Positions 1-6,808 of a stretch of 14,409 nucleotides of DNA are shown here, one piece after another. Under the pieces are notes generated by a model. That model was not told the origin of the DNA and made no database searches. It saw only the letters and a list, made by a program, of their open reading frames with translations. The DNA is from CAZXYS01 sp964645005 (GTDB lineage Bacteria > Bacteroidota > Ignavibacteria > Kapaibacteriales > UBA2268): positions 1 to 14,409 of the forward strand of contig CAZXYS010000062.1 in NCBI GenBank assembly GCA_964645005.1, read 5' to 3'. Each line of letters starts with the position of its first letter. Position 1 is the first letter of the stretch. The position numbers and the translations under genes were made by a program.

Positions 1-187
1 CTTTAGCTGTTCGGGAAAGAAAGTACTGAATTTCAGTCAATGAACCAAATGGATTGGGAGAATTTTGATCGAGTTTGATAGCTAATTCTACATCATCTTC
101 CTGATTCTTAATCATCTCTTCAATGTCGCCATCCTGAGCAATCAGCTCCGCCGGTAACAAAAACAATATGATTATTAGCCTCTTCAT
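1..187 (-). CDS. N-terminal part of a small secreted protein with a T9SS-type sorting domain (runs off the left edge)
   Basis: Reading the minus strand from the ATG at 187-185 gives 62 codons before the window ends. Residues 1-18 (MKRLIIILFLLPAELIAQ) form a typical signal peptide. About 20 acidic residues follow, then LDQNSPNPFGSLTEIQYFLS at about residues 39-58, which matches the opening of the type A T9SS C-terminal sorting domain (LxQNxPNPFxxxTxIxYxL). The sorting domain therefore begins only about 20 residues after signal cleavage, so the complete protein would be almost nothing but a sorting domain unless more lies beyond the edge. This start was chosen because it directly opens the signal peptide. 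No good Shine-Dalgarno precedes it. The family assignment of the domain is confident; any function is unknown. Confidence 0.75.
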   Translation of the reverse strand, partial: MKRLIIILFLLPAELIAQDGDIEEMIKNQEDDVELAIKLDQNSPNPFGSLTEIQYFLSRTAK

Positions 188-271
188 ATTTATAGTGACA
201 CATCAATAGTGAAAACGTCACAAGGAGAATGAAAAATGTTGGAAATTGTTTTCAAAGTATAACTTACCAAG

Positions 272-304
272 AAAAAAAGCTTCCCAAATCGGAATTTGGG
301 AAGC
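272..304 (-). terminator. Rho-independent terminator reading leftward
   Basis: GCTTCCCAAAT (279-289) and ATTTGGGAAGC (294-304) form a perfect 11-bp stem around a 4-nt loop. On the minus strand the stem is followed by seven T residues (278-272). No intact minus-strand gene lies upstream of it: a stop codon sits 6 nt before the hairpin (TGA at 312-310), but the frame leading into it is open for only about 19 codons. It is therefore an orphan terminator, either the 3' end of a deleted gene or the end of a small RNA. Confidence 0.75.
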
Positions 305-471
305 AGGTATCAACTTACATCTTTTACTTTAGCCGTTAACCGTTCTTCGACATGTAAAAAGGGTAAACGTCACAGAATATTAATAAAATTCATATAATTC
401 TATGCTATAATACACGTTATCGATTAAAATAATATCTTGGATTTAAATTTAGGTTTTATTAAAATTGAAAA

Positions 472-649
472 ATGGTAACTAAAGAAAACATAATAGCTGC
501 CTTATCCTGAAATAGATTGGAAAGCTATTTCGAGCAGCAGACATAGGATAATTCATGGATACTTTGGTATAGATTTAAAAACTATCCGGAAAATAAATGA
601 TAATGACTTTCCGGATTTAAAAATAAAATTAGAGAAGATATTGAAATAG
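472..649 (+). pseudogene. Remnant of a MntA-HepT toxin-antitoxin pair (start of antitoxin joined to end of toxin)
   Basis: ATG at 472 opens MVTKENIIAALS and then stops at 508-510. This resembles the N-terminus of MntA-type minimal nucleotidyltransferases, the antitoxin. From about 503, in another frame, the sequence reads YPEIDWKAISSSRHRIIHGY and continues FGIDLKTIRKI to a TAG at 647-649. That is the C-terminal third of a HepT/DUF86 HEPN RNase toxin, including an intact R-x4-H-x-Y catalytic motif (R-HRII-H-G-Y, encoded around 536-559). The antitoxin's first 12 codons thus meet the toxin's last 48 or so, as expected from one internal deletion that removed most of both genes and left them out of frame. 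The HepT part is a confident match by motif. The MntA part rests on 12 residues and on the expected gene order. No functional product is expected. Confidence 0.75.
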
Positions 650-749
650 TCAATCCGTCATTGATAATATCTTAACCACGATGCCTAACAAAACAAATCA
701 ATAAAACACAAGTTCAGACAACATACTTTTTATGCTCGCAAACATTTGC

Positions 750-757
750 TATATTTG
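750..757 (+). promoter_or_regulatory. Possible Bacteroidota-type -7 promoter element for the FemAB/glycosyltransferase operon
   Basis: TATATTTG matches the TAnnTTTG -7 consensus of the Bacteroidota primary sigma factor and lies 45 bp before the ATG at 803. A convincing -33 TTTG at the usual spacing is not visible, so the call rests on one element only. Confidence 0.4.
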
Positions 758-802
758 AATTTTTGACTTTTTAATAAAGGAAATCGTTAATAAATAGCAG
801 CA

Positions 803-1783
803 ATGTCAGAAATAACAGTACATAAATATGAGCCGAAATACCGCGACGAATGGGACAGCTTCGTTGAGCAGTCAAACAACGGGACGATGTTCCATAAGCA
901 GGCTTTCCTGGAATACCACCCCGAAGGGAAATTTAATTTTTATCATTTGATGTTCAGGAAAGGGAAAGAATTGGTGGCAGTACTGCCCGGTGGGATTGAG
1001 AATAACGGCAAAGTTTTTTGGTCGCCTGTTGGCGCCAGCTATGGTTCCATAGTTACCAAAGATATCCGGTTTGAGCTTTGCATTGAAATTGTTGATGAAA
1101 TGATGAAGTATTTCAAAAGAAATAATTTCCGGGAAATATACCTGATACCAGCACCAATCATTTATCAGAAAAACTATTCGAAAAATCTTGAATATGCTAT
1201 GCTCTATCGAAAGTTTGATTTTGAATTGCACTATATCTCACATTCCATTGATCTAAAGCATGGGAAAGATTTTTTGAAATATTTTGATAAAACTGCACGC
1301 AAGACTATACATAAAATATTCCGCGAAAAGAAGATCAGTATTCGTGAATCCGAGGATTACGAGAATTTTCATAAAATTTTAACCGAGAATAAAAAGAAAC
1401 ATAATACCAAACCTACTCATTCTCTCGAAGATCTGCAGCGGTTAAGAGAACTAATGCCCGAGCATCTTCATCTCAATCTTGTGTATTACGGGAATGAACC
1501 TATTGCCGGTTCGCTTTTGTTTCTGACAAACAGCAAGGTGGCTCTGTGCTTCTATAATATGCTTTTATATGAATATGAGAAACTAAAACCGATGTATCTC
1601 ATAATGTATGAAACCGTACGCTGGGCAGTGGAAAACGGTTACGAATGGGTGGATATAGGCGTTTCCCAGGAAACAAAAGCGAAAGATCCGATGACCCCTG
1701 CCATGAGTCTTATCCACTTCAAAGAACGGTTCAACTCACGGGGTATTCTAAGAAGCACATATCATTACAAATTTGAGGATTAA
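803..1783 (+). CDS. FemAB-like GNAT-fold acyl/aminoacyl transferase
   Basis: A 326-residue soluble protein with no signal peptide. It has the two-lobed look of FemAB-related GNAT proteins (Acetyltransf_6 type). The N-terminal lobe has 'WDSFVEQSNNGTMFHKQAF' at about residues 17-35, like the 'W..fv..s..gt.fh...wl' opening of this family. The C-terminal lobe has GNEPIAGSLLF (230-240), the following aromatic strand (247-257), and YLIMYETVRWAVENGYEW ending in VDIG (265-286), typical of the acyl-donor-binding half. Family members transfer acyl or aminoacyl groups to cell-wall precursors or surface glycans. The substrate here cannot be read from sequence. Its TAA (1781-1783) is immediately followed by the ATG of a glycosyltransferase, so the two are almost certainly cotranscribed and probably act on the same glycan. 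The start is the first ATG after the candidate promoter; an AAAGGA sits about 20 nt upstream, too far to be a good Shine-Dalgarno. Confidence 0.8.
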   Translation: MSEITVHKYEPKYRDEWDSFVEQSNNGTMFHKQAFLEYHPEGKFNFYHLMFRKGKELVAVLPGGIENNGKVFWSPVGASYGSIVTKDIRFELCIEIVDEMMKYFKRNNFREIYLIPAPIIYQKNYSKNLEYAMLYRKFDFELHYISHSIDLKHGKDFLKYFDKTARKTIHKIFREKKISIRESEDYENFHKILTENKKKHNTKPTHSLEDLQRLRELMPEHLHLNLVYYGNEPIAGSLLFLTNSKVALCFYNMLLYEYEKLKPMYLIMYETVRWAVENGYEWVDIGVSQETKAKDPMTPAMSLIHFKERFNSRGILRSTYHYKFED

Positions 1784-2929
1784 ATGCCATCAAAATCTGA
1801 TTATACTTACGATGTCTGTTTTATTCATCTCGGAATCGTTTCCAACGACGCCAGAACCCTGAATATCGCCCGAACACTGGCTAAGCACGGAAAAAAAGTC
1901 TGCGTCATAGCCGAGGATCCGGGAAGTGAGAAAGAATATCTCGCCGGACAGGGAATAGAACTATTCCCTGTCGATTCAAGTGAAGACATGCGCCTGAGAA
2001 AGCGCTGGCTCAGGTTCACCCGCGGCAGCAAGAAATACTTCAAGGAGGCAGCGGCAAGCTCATACTGGGCGATGGATATGTATTCTCTCGTTCCCGGCAG
2101 CAGGCTTTCCCGGAAATATTCCGCCAGACTTTTCTATGACTCGCGGGAAATATATTCAGCGCTGGGACCGCTATCCGGCAATCCCTTAAAGCAAAAAATC
2201 ATTTCAGCAATAGAGAAGCATTATGTGCGTGATGTCGACCACTTCATCGTTTCAGGCGAACTGGACGCTGAATATCTGAAAAAAGCTTTCAACACGGATA
2301 AGCCTTTCGATGTGATAATGAATCTGCCCCCCTACAAAGAGCATGAACAAGCTGACCTGTTCAGAGAAAATTATGGTATAGGCAGCGATCAAAAGATTAT
2401 GCTATATCAAGGCGTTATTCTGCCGGGGAGGGGTTTGGCGCGTATCATAGATGCCATGCCCGGGCTGCCCGAATACGTCCTTTGCATTCTCGGTGAAGGC
2501 GAATACAAAGAAACCCTGAAAAAGCAGGCGGAAGACCTCGGCGTATCCCCGCGAGTGATCTTCTGCGGCAGACTTCCGTATGATGAACTTCATAGCTGGA
2601 CCTGCTCAGCCGACCTCGGTCTCAGCTACAACGAGCCTATCAGCTATTCCTACGAACTCGCCCTGCCAAATAAGCTCTTCGAGTACTGCATGGCGCGTAT
2701 CCCTTCGCTGGTATCCGACCTGCCTGCTTTGCGGCAATTCGTCGAAAAATACGGCATCGGAGATGTCGTTTTTCCCAACGCCCCGAAGGAAGAACTTGCC
2801 AGCGCCATCCGCTGCCTAACCAGCAGCAAAGACCGCGAAAAATATTTCCAAAATTGCGGCAAAGCGGCGAAGGTATTGAATTATGAAGCGCAGGAAGAGA
2901 GGATAATGAACATTGTAGATATTAAATGA
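1784..2929 (+). CDS. GT-B fold glycosyltransferase (GT4-like)
   Basis: A 381-residue cytoplasmic or peripheral enzyme predicted to transfer a sugar from an activated nucleotide donor to a surface-glycan acceptor. The acceptor-binding N-terminal half opens with DVCFIHLGIVSNDARTLNIA (10-29) and carries YDSREIYSALG (118-128), similar to the DxHE-like segment of related GT4 enzymes. The donor-binding half has LYQGVILPGRGL (207-218), ILGEGEY (235-241), FCGRLPYDEL (260-269), and ALPNKLFEYCMARIPSLVSD (293-312), the conserved N-K-x-F-E-Y donor-binding helix of GT4. It abuts the FemAB-like gene with no intergenic base and ends convergently 26 bp from the DUF3667 tail. Its second half is clearly GC-richer, with many GCC/CGC/CTG codons, than the AT-rich genes to the right, which hints at a different history. 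The exact sugar and acceptor are unknown. Confidence 0.85.
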   Translation: MPSKSDYTYDVCFIHLGIVSNDARTLNIARTLAKHGKKVCVIAEDPGSEKEYLAGQGIELFPVDSSEDMRLRKRWLRFTRGSKKYFKEAAASSYWAMDMYSLVPGSRLSRKYSARLFYDSREIYSALGPLSGNPLKQKIISAIEKHYVRDVDHFIVSGELDAEYLKKAFNTDKPFDVIMNLPPYKEHEQADLFRENYGIGSDQKIMLYQGVILPGRGLARIIDAMPGLPEYVLCILGEGEYKETLKKQAEDLGVSPRVIFCGRLPYDELHSWTCSADLGLSYNEPISYSYELALPNKLFEYCMARIPSLVSDLPALRQFVEKYGIGDVVFPNAPKEELASAIRCLTSSKDREKYFQNCGKAAKVLNYEAQEERIMNIVDIK

Positions 2930-2955
2930 AAGCAATCAATATGGGGATTTAAGCT

Positions 2956-3183
2956 TTAAAATAGCAGCCCTTTAATCCTGAAATAATATTCCGACAGATT
3001 TATTGCCTTATTTGACAAAAAGGAAAAGCTAAAAATCAGGTAGAGTCCGAAAAGCAATGTTTTATATAAGGTCTTAACAAAATTTTCTTTAAATACAACC
3101 TGTAAACTTATGTAAATGTATAATAAAATTATAATTAAAAATAAAAATGCAGCCATAAAATAGTAATCATTTGTGTAATCCAT
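2956..3183 (-). CDS. Probable displaced C-terminal part of the DUF3667 membrane protein
   Basis: A 75-residue, strongly hydrophobic frame with two predicted membrane segments (residues 8-28 and about 42-58). Its ATG (3183-3181) shares one base with the TAA of the 201-residue DUF3667 frame (TAATG). Full-length DUF3667 proteins normally continue past the point where the upstream frame stops, with two or more further membrane helices and a basic stretch like VVFKENFVKTLYKTLL seen here. The simplest reading is that these are two pieces of one gene separated by a frameshift. A run of seven T's lies about 30 nt before the stop, within the upstream frame. The alternative is a genuine translationally coupled two-gene arrangement. 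No sign of an independent ribosome binding site was seen. Confidence 0.5.
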   Translation of the reverse strand: MDYTNDYYFMAAFLFLIIILLYIYISLQVVFKENFVKTLYKTLLFGLYLIFSFSFLSNKAINLSEYYFRIKGLLF

Positions 3184-3788
3184 TATGTTAACAATCCAAT
3201 TTGCGGTATTAAAAAAATCAGAAAGAAAGAGTTAATATATGTAAATATGATTAGGTGTTCACCAAAAAATCTATTCTGTTTTCTAAAGAGTAATTTTGAT
3301 AATATAGCAAATAGAAATAAGTTGAATATCATCAATCCTTCGCGTATGAGATTTACATTTTCCATAAAATCAATATAAAAAATATCATAAGAACTTTCTG
3401 AAATAATCTGGGTCTGTTCATAAATATCATTTAAATATTGCCAATCTTTTGGCGCGCTCTCGGAAATTTGTGTAGTAGGATTGAATAAAAAATAAATCAC
3501 AATTACTATTAAATATATTTTAGCCGGATTAATATATTTCTTTTTATCTCCTTGAAGATAATCAGCGGCAATTCTACCCGGGCGAAAAAATAGCGCTATT
3601 ATCGTCTTATATAATTTGCTTGATTCAATGTCCGTTATTTCATCAACAAATTTCCTGACATAATACTTGAAGGAATAATCTCTCTCGGGCTCTGATTTCT
3701 TTAAGCCGCAATGTGAGCAATAAATATCGGTATTGTGCTTTCTGCAATTGGGACAAAACCAGCTTTCTGAATTTTCCTGATCATTCAT
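3183..3788 (-). CDS. DUF3667 zinc-ribbon membrane protein, N-terminal part (probably truncated by frameshift)
   Basis: A 201-residue protein of unknown function. A four-cysteine zinc ribbon (C12-x2-C15, C24-x2-C27: FCPNCRKHNTDIYCSHCG) is followed by the DUF3667 signature FFRPGRIAADYLQG and KKKYINPAKIYL (about 67-93). Membrane segments come at about 91-106, 152-168 and 178-198. It ends abruptly inside a hydrophobic segment (FLIFLIPQIGLLT), shorter than most family members, and the missing tail appears to be encoded by the overlapping downstream frame at 2956-3183. The start at 3788 places the zinc ribbon close to the N-terminus as usual. Upstream lies a 171-bp inverted-repeat element. DUF3667 proteins are widespread in Bacteroidota but their role is not established. 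Confidence 0.75.
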   Translation of the reverse strand: MNDQENSESWFCPNCRKHNTDIYCSHCGLKKSEPERDYSFKYYVRKFVDEITDIESSKLYKTIIALFFRPGRIAADYLQGDKKKYINPAKIYLIVIVIYFLFNPTTQISESAPKDWQYLNDIYEQTQIISESSYDIFYIDFMENVNLIREGLMIFNLFLFAILSKLLFRKQNRFFGEHLIIFTYINSFFLIFLIPQIGLLT

Positions 3789-3791
3789 GAT

Positions 3792-3962
3792 TTAACCCAG
3801 ATTTTTCATTAAATATGTACATTTATTTGTAATCTCTTGCAACAGCATGCTTTAGCTTGCTGATGATTCGAAGTTTTTCACATCCTTTGCAAAGTGCTAA
3901 AGCACTTTGTTGCTAATACTAACAAGCAAATTCAACTTTTCTAATGCAATATTTGGGTTTAA
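3792..3962 (-). repeat. MITE-like repeat, copy 1 (terminal inverted repeats, two internal hairpins)
   Basis: The ends are imperfect inverted repeats: AACCCAGATTTTTCATTA (3794-3811) pairs with the complement of 3942-3959 at 15 of 18 positions. Inside are a near-palindrome (3844-3861, AGCATGCTTTAGCTTGCT) and a perfect 9-bp hairpin with an AA loop (3890-3909, CAAAGTGCT/AGCACTTTG). A stretch of 67 bases (3796-3862) is identical to copy 2 at 7483-7549, and the rest is diverged but alignable, including CTAATGCAATATT near the right end. No open reading frame is visible. It lies between the stop of the exported protein gene (3980) and the start of the DUF3667 gene (3788). The strand is given relative to the flanking transcription; the element's own polarity is not known. 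Confidence 0.85.
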
Positions 3963-3979
3963 CTTAGAATGTTGTATAA

Positions 3980-4618
3980 TTAGTTAGATCTCACAGTAAA
4001 CAAGATAATAATAACCACTATGGCAGATGTTACTACAATAGCCGGCTCCAGAATAGAATCAAAAAAGGAATGCTCTTCTTCAGGCGCTTTATTTTGGGCA
4101 AATTCGTAAGGTGAAGCTTCAACCTGTTTCAATAAAGCTCTGGGAATATTATCACTGTAAGTACCGGTGTGTAAAGGTAAATTTATGACTTTGCCTGAAA
4201 TATCCGTCAATGCAGCGGAAAATTGAACAAATATCTCTCGTTTTAAGTTTTTCTTATCACCGGCGGTTTTATAATAATTGACACCGATACTGTCAATCCA
4301 GATCTCTATTTTACCGGTTGAATCTATTTCAGCTTTTTTATCGTAAATATCAACTTGCTCGATGGTGAGACAATTGGTAATTCGCTTTTTGAGAAACAAT
4401 TTTGCAGGATGGTCGGATATTATGAGAGCAAGCTTATCGATATTTTTACTGCCAATGATTTTGCACAGGCTATCCGCTGATCGAACAGCAAGGGAATCGA
4501 TAATGAAAAAATTTGTTTTAGGAGAATTATTAATAACTTTAGCCTGTGAGTGCAAAGAAGTTGTAGATAAACCGGCAATTATAAGTATGATAACGAATAT
4601 TAGATGTGGTTTTGTCAT
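3980..4618 (-). CDS. Exported envelope protein with C-terminal membrane anchor, function unknown
   Basis: The chosen ATG at 4618-4616 gives 212 residues opening directly with a signal peptide (MTKPHLIFVIILIIAGLS, cleavage likely near HSQ-A at about 25). A longer version from 4672 adds 18 residues (MLKNINDKYYCHRKLEQT) that bury the signal peptide and is less likely. The exported part is mixed alpha/beta with no motif I recognise: an early DSLAVRSADSLCKIIGSK segment and a strand-rich middle (about 85-145). The C-terminus has a hydrophobic helix (about 189-208, AIVVTSAIVVIIILF) and a short basic tail, so it may be anchored by its tail. The nearest minus-strand neighbour upstream is the PH-like membrane protein, 104 bp away. 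I do not recognise a family. A role in the cell envelope is an inference from the export signal and the neighbourhood. Confidence 0.65.
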   Translation of the reverse strand: MTKPHLIFVIILIIAGLSTTSLHSQAKVINNSPKTNFFIIDSLAVRSADSLCKIIGSKNIDKLALIISDHPAKLFLKKRITNCLTIEQVDIYDKKAEIDSTGKIEIWIDSIGVNYYKTAGDKKNLKREIFVQFSAALTDISGKVINLPLHTGTYSDNIPRALLKQVEASPYEFAQNKAPEEEHSFFDSILEPAIVVTSAIVVIIILFTVRSN

Positions 4619-4722
4619 AGTTTGCTCCAACTTTCTATGACAATAATATTTATCATTGATATTTTTAAGCATTTTACATCGAATAAATACTTTTCTGGCA
4701 TAAAATTATACATCTACGGCTC

Positions 4723-5220
4723 TCAGGTTTTTTGCTGTAAATTACTTTTTAATGTACCCAGTGATTGAACCAGTTTTTCTTCGTCCCAGAAAAGTCCGGG
4801 GCGGATCTTAACAGCCATTTTCCGGCTTTTTATCTTTATTTTTATAACTCTGAATGTAGTGCCTTGAGTTTTCAGCAGCTTTTCTCTGGCAAAATGTATA
4901 AAAATAATATTATCCAGAGTATAAGACTTCTCACGGAAGCGGCTTTTGAATGTTATATAATCCTCTCCTATAATAATTGACAGCCCCCTGTAATAATTGT
5001 AGATCATGGAAATTGATGAACCAATTACCAATGCCGCTAACAATAACACAATAGGATCTGTCAACGCCAGTGTAAGTGTTCCTTCGTCAATGGAGCCCTT
5101 GATCACGCTGTAAACGAGAAGAATTACAGAATACAGGGCAATATATTGCAAGTAGAAGTCTAAACGCTGGGTAAAAACTTTTTTTGTCTCTTTGACGATA
5201 TTTTCTTTAACTTCTGTCAT
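4723..5220 (-). CDS. Two-TM membrane protein with a PH-like cytoplasmic domain, function unknown
   Basis: A 165-residue protein. A charged N-terminus (MTEVKENIVKETKKVF) precedes two membrane helices (about 24-41 and 54-74), then a strand-rich domain (about 78-150). The pattern LSIIIGEDYITFKSRFREKS, then YTLDNIIFIHF and later FRVIKIKIKSRKMAVKIRPG resembles the bacterial PH (bPH/YcxB-like) domains found after two transmembrane helices. That resemblance is by pattern only; such domains are poorly conserved. It lies 81 bp downstream of murG and 104 bp upstream of the exported protein gene, all on the same strand, so read-through from murG is possible. No function is assigned. Confidence 0.65.
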   Translation of the reverse strand: MTEVKENIVKETKKVFTQRLDFYLQYIALYSVILLVYSVIKGSIDEGTLTLALTDPIVLLLAALVIGSSISMIYNYYRGLSIIIGEDYITFKSRFREKSYTLDNIIFIHFAREKLLKTQGTTFRVIKIKIKSRKMAVKIRPGLFWDEEKLVQSLGTLKSNLQQKT

Positions 5221-5301
5221 ACTTATATTTAAAATATCTAAATCAATGACTGTTAATATTAATGAAAATTTTGAAAGTTACCAAGAATCAAAATTAAAAA
5301 A

Positions 5302-6405
5302 CTAATTTTTTCTTTTCAGAAAATTGAGAATTTCTCGAGCGCAATTTTCAGCAGCGTCAGGAGTGCCGAGTTGCAGCGCATTATTTCCGTAGTTTTCCAA
5401 CATTTTCGGATCTTTGATCATTTGTTTGATAGTGGTATATAGTTTGTCTTTAATTTTATCATTGTCGATAAGGATAGCTGCATTTTTCTCAGCAAGTATC
5501 CTTGCATTTTCATATTGTTCATTATTTGCGGCAGCAGGCAATGGAACCAGAATTGAGGGTTTGCCTGCTATGCAAATTTCAGCGACAGTGGTTGCGCCCG
5601 ATCGGGATACGACCAGATCAGCCGCCGCGTAAGCCGAAGCCATGTCTTTGATAAATTCATGTATTTTAATGTTTTGCGGCGGCGAATCGGGAGGATCGTA
5701 TGTTTTGCCGGTCTGCCAGATTACCTGAACATCTAATTCCTCCAGTTTGGGCAGCATTTTTTCAATAATTTCATTGATTGAACGTGCTCCCAGACTACCG
5801 CCGAAGACAAGTATAGTTTTTTTATCGGGGGCAAGTTCAAATTTTTCAAGGGCTTGTTTTCTTTCAGTCATATTGAGAATATCTTTGCGGACAGGATTGC
5901 CGAAATACCTGAGTTTTTGTTTGACGCTTGGATTAAAGTATTGCTCAGTTTCTCTGAATGAAGTAAAGATAAGCCCCGCTCGATTAGCAAGCATTTTTAT
6001 TGCCTTGCCAGGGTTGACATTTGCTTCCATCAGCGCCAGAGGAACTTTTTCTTTCGCTGCCGCAGCTCCCGGCGGATAACTTATATACGAACCTGCAGCT
6101 AATACTACATCAGCATGTTTATCTCTGATGATTTGTCTGCATTTTCGTATGGCTTTATATATTTTAAAGGGCAGCTTAAACAGGCTGAATGAAAGTCCCG
6201 AGTAACCGCTTATTTCAATGGAATGATATTCATAGCCCATCTCTGGGACAAGTTTGGATTCCATACGATCAGCGCTGCCAATGAAAGTAAAATTGACATA
6301 GCCGGCAACAAGCTTATCGAGTTGTTCGGCAACTGCCAAGGCGGGGAAAATATGACCTCCCGTTCCGCCTGCAGCTATTATTACATTTAAATTGTTTTCT
6401 GACAT
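5302..6405 (-). CDS. murG: MurG: UDP-GlcNAc--lipid I N-acetylglucosaminyltransferase
   Basis: MurG adds GlcNAc from UDP-GlcNAc to lipid I, making lipid II on the cytoplasmic face of the membrane, the last cytoplasmic step of peptidoglycan precursor synthesis. Seen in the 367-residue product: the N-terminal glycine-rich loop AAGGTGGHIFPALA (11-24), a second loop LAAGSYISYPPGAAA (102-116), GNPVR (169-173), the donor-domain loop FGGSLGARSIN (201-211), SRSGATTVAE (267-276) and NNEQYENA (294-301). These are the diagnostic MurG motifs in the right order and at the usual length. The frame is open 34 codons further upstream (to 6507), but that extension is Asn-rich and precedes the family's normal N-terminus, so ATG 6405-6403 is preferred. 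Unusually, no other dcw-cluster gene (ftsW, murD, murC) flanks it. The next downstream gene on this strand is the PH-like membrane protein. Confidence 0.95.
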   Translation of the reverse strand: MSENNLNVIIAAGGTGGHIFPALAVAEQLDKLVAGYVNFTFIGSADRMESKLVPEMGYEYHSIEISGYSGLSFSLFKLPFKIYKAIRKCRQIIRDKHADVVLAAGSYISYPPGAAAAKEKVPLALMEANVNPGKAIKMLANRAGLIFTSFRETEQYFNPSVKQKLRYFGNPVRKDILNMTERKQALEKFELAPDKKTILVFGGSLGARSINEIIEKMLPKLEELDVQVIWQTGKTYDPPDSPPQNIKIHEFIKDMASAYAAADLVVSRSGATTVAEICIAGKPSILVPLPAAANNEQYENARILAEKNAAILIDNDKIKDKLYTTIKQMIKDPKMLENYGNNALQLGTPDAAENCAREILNFLKRKN

Positions 6406-6676
6406 TTCAGTATTATTATTAGAATTTTTATTCAGAAAATTATCTGACAAGAAATGAATATCACCCAAAATTATTTGAAAGAAGTTTTGAAAAATATTCT
6501 TTTGCATAATATCAAATTTTTGTTAATCTAAAAAATAAACCTGAATAAGAATTATCCGTCAAAAGAAAAAAGAATTTAAATTTTATTATATCTTTAAATT
6601 AAATCTTGATAAGATCTGAAATTTTTGTTTAGCACTGTTTCATTTTATTAAACCCGGAAAATTCATTATTAGAATT

Positions 6677-6780
6677 CCCTCATCCCTAAGTCCCTTCTCC
6701 CAAGTGGAGAAGGGACTTTCAGTGCAATAAGAAATTCTTACATTCTTTTCTCCTGCCGGGAGAAGGGCTGGGGATGAGGG
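6677..6780. repeat. REP-like palindromic element with CCCTCATCCC ends
   Basis: Perfect 10-bp inverted ends, CCCTCATCCC (6677-6686) and GGGATGAGGG (6771-6780), extend inward as imperfect arms (CCCTTCTCCC-type, 6692-6701, against GGGAGAAGGG at 6758-6767). Two smaller hairpins sit inside: AGTCCCTTCTCC/GGAGAAGGGACT with a 5-nt loop (6689-6717, perfect 12 bp), and TTCTCC/GGAGAA with loop TGCCG (6748-6764). This GGGGATGAGGG/GGGAGAAGG style of palindrome is a recurring intergenic repeat type in many bacterial genomes. There is no T-tract suited to a terminator on either side. It lies immediately upstream of the pseudogene remnant. Confidence 0.75.
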
Positions 6781-6808
6781 GGAAAAGAGATTGTTTATGT
6801 ACCAATGC

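Larger units (their letters stand above)
188..802. other. 615-bp intergenic stretch of gene debris
   Basis: No intact gene is seen here. The stretch holds a minus-strand intrinsic terminator (272-304), a short open minus-strand tail ending in a TGA at 312-310 just before it, the MntA-HepT remnant (472-649), and a likely promoter for the downstream operon (750-757). The remaining sequence is AT-rich and shows no recognisable product. Confidence 0.7.

Noticed and set aside
214..374. Direct repeats AAACGTCACA at about 214-223 and 365-374, with a related ACGTCACAG near 7245
   Set aside because: Only 9-10 bases, with no shared flanks or terminal inverted repeats, so too weak to call an element or regulatory box.
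3792..3962. The repeat as an ordinary intrinsic terminator of the 3980-4618 gene
   Set aside because: The hairpin at 3890-3909 is not followed by a U-tract on the minus strand, and the conserved block extends well beyond a hairpin.
5302..6507. Longer murG starting at 6507 (401 aa)
   Set aside because: The extra 34 residues are Asn-rich and precede the normal MurG N-terminus (loop GGTGGH near residue 13 with the shorter start). No Shine-Dalgarno supports the longer start.
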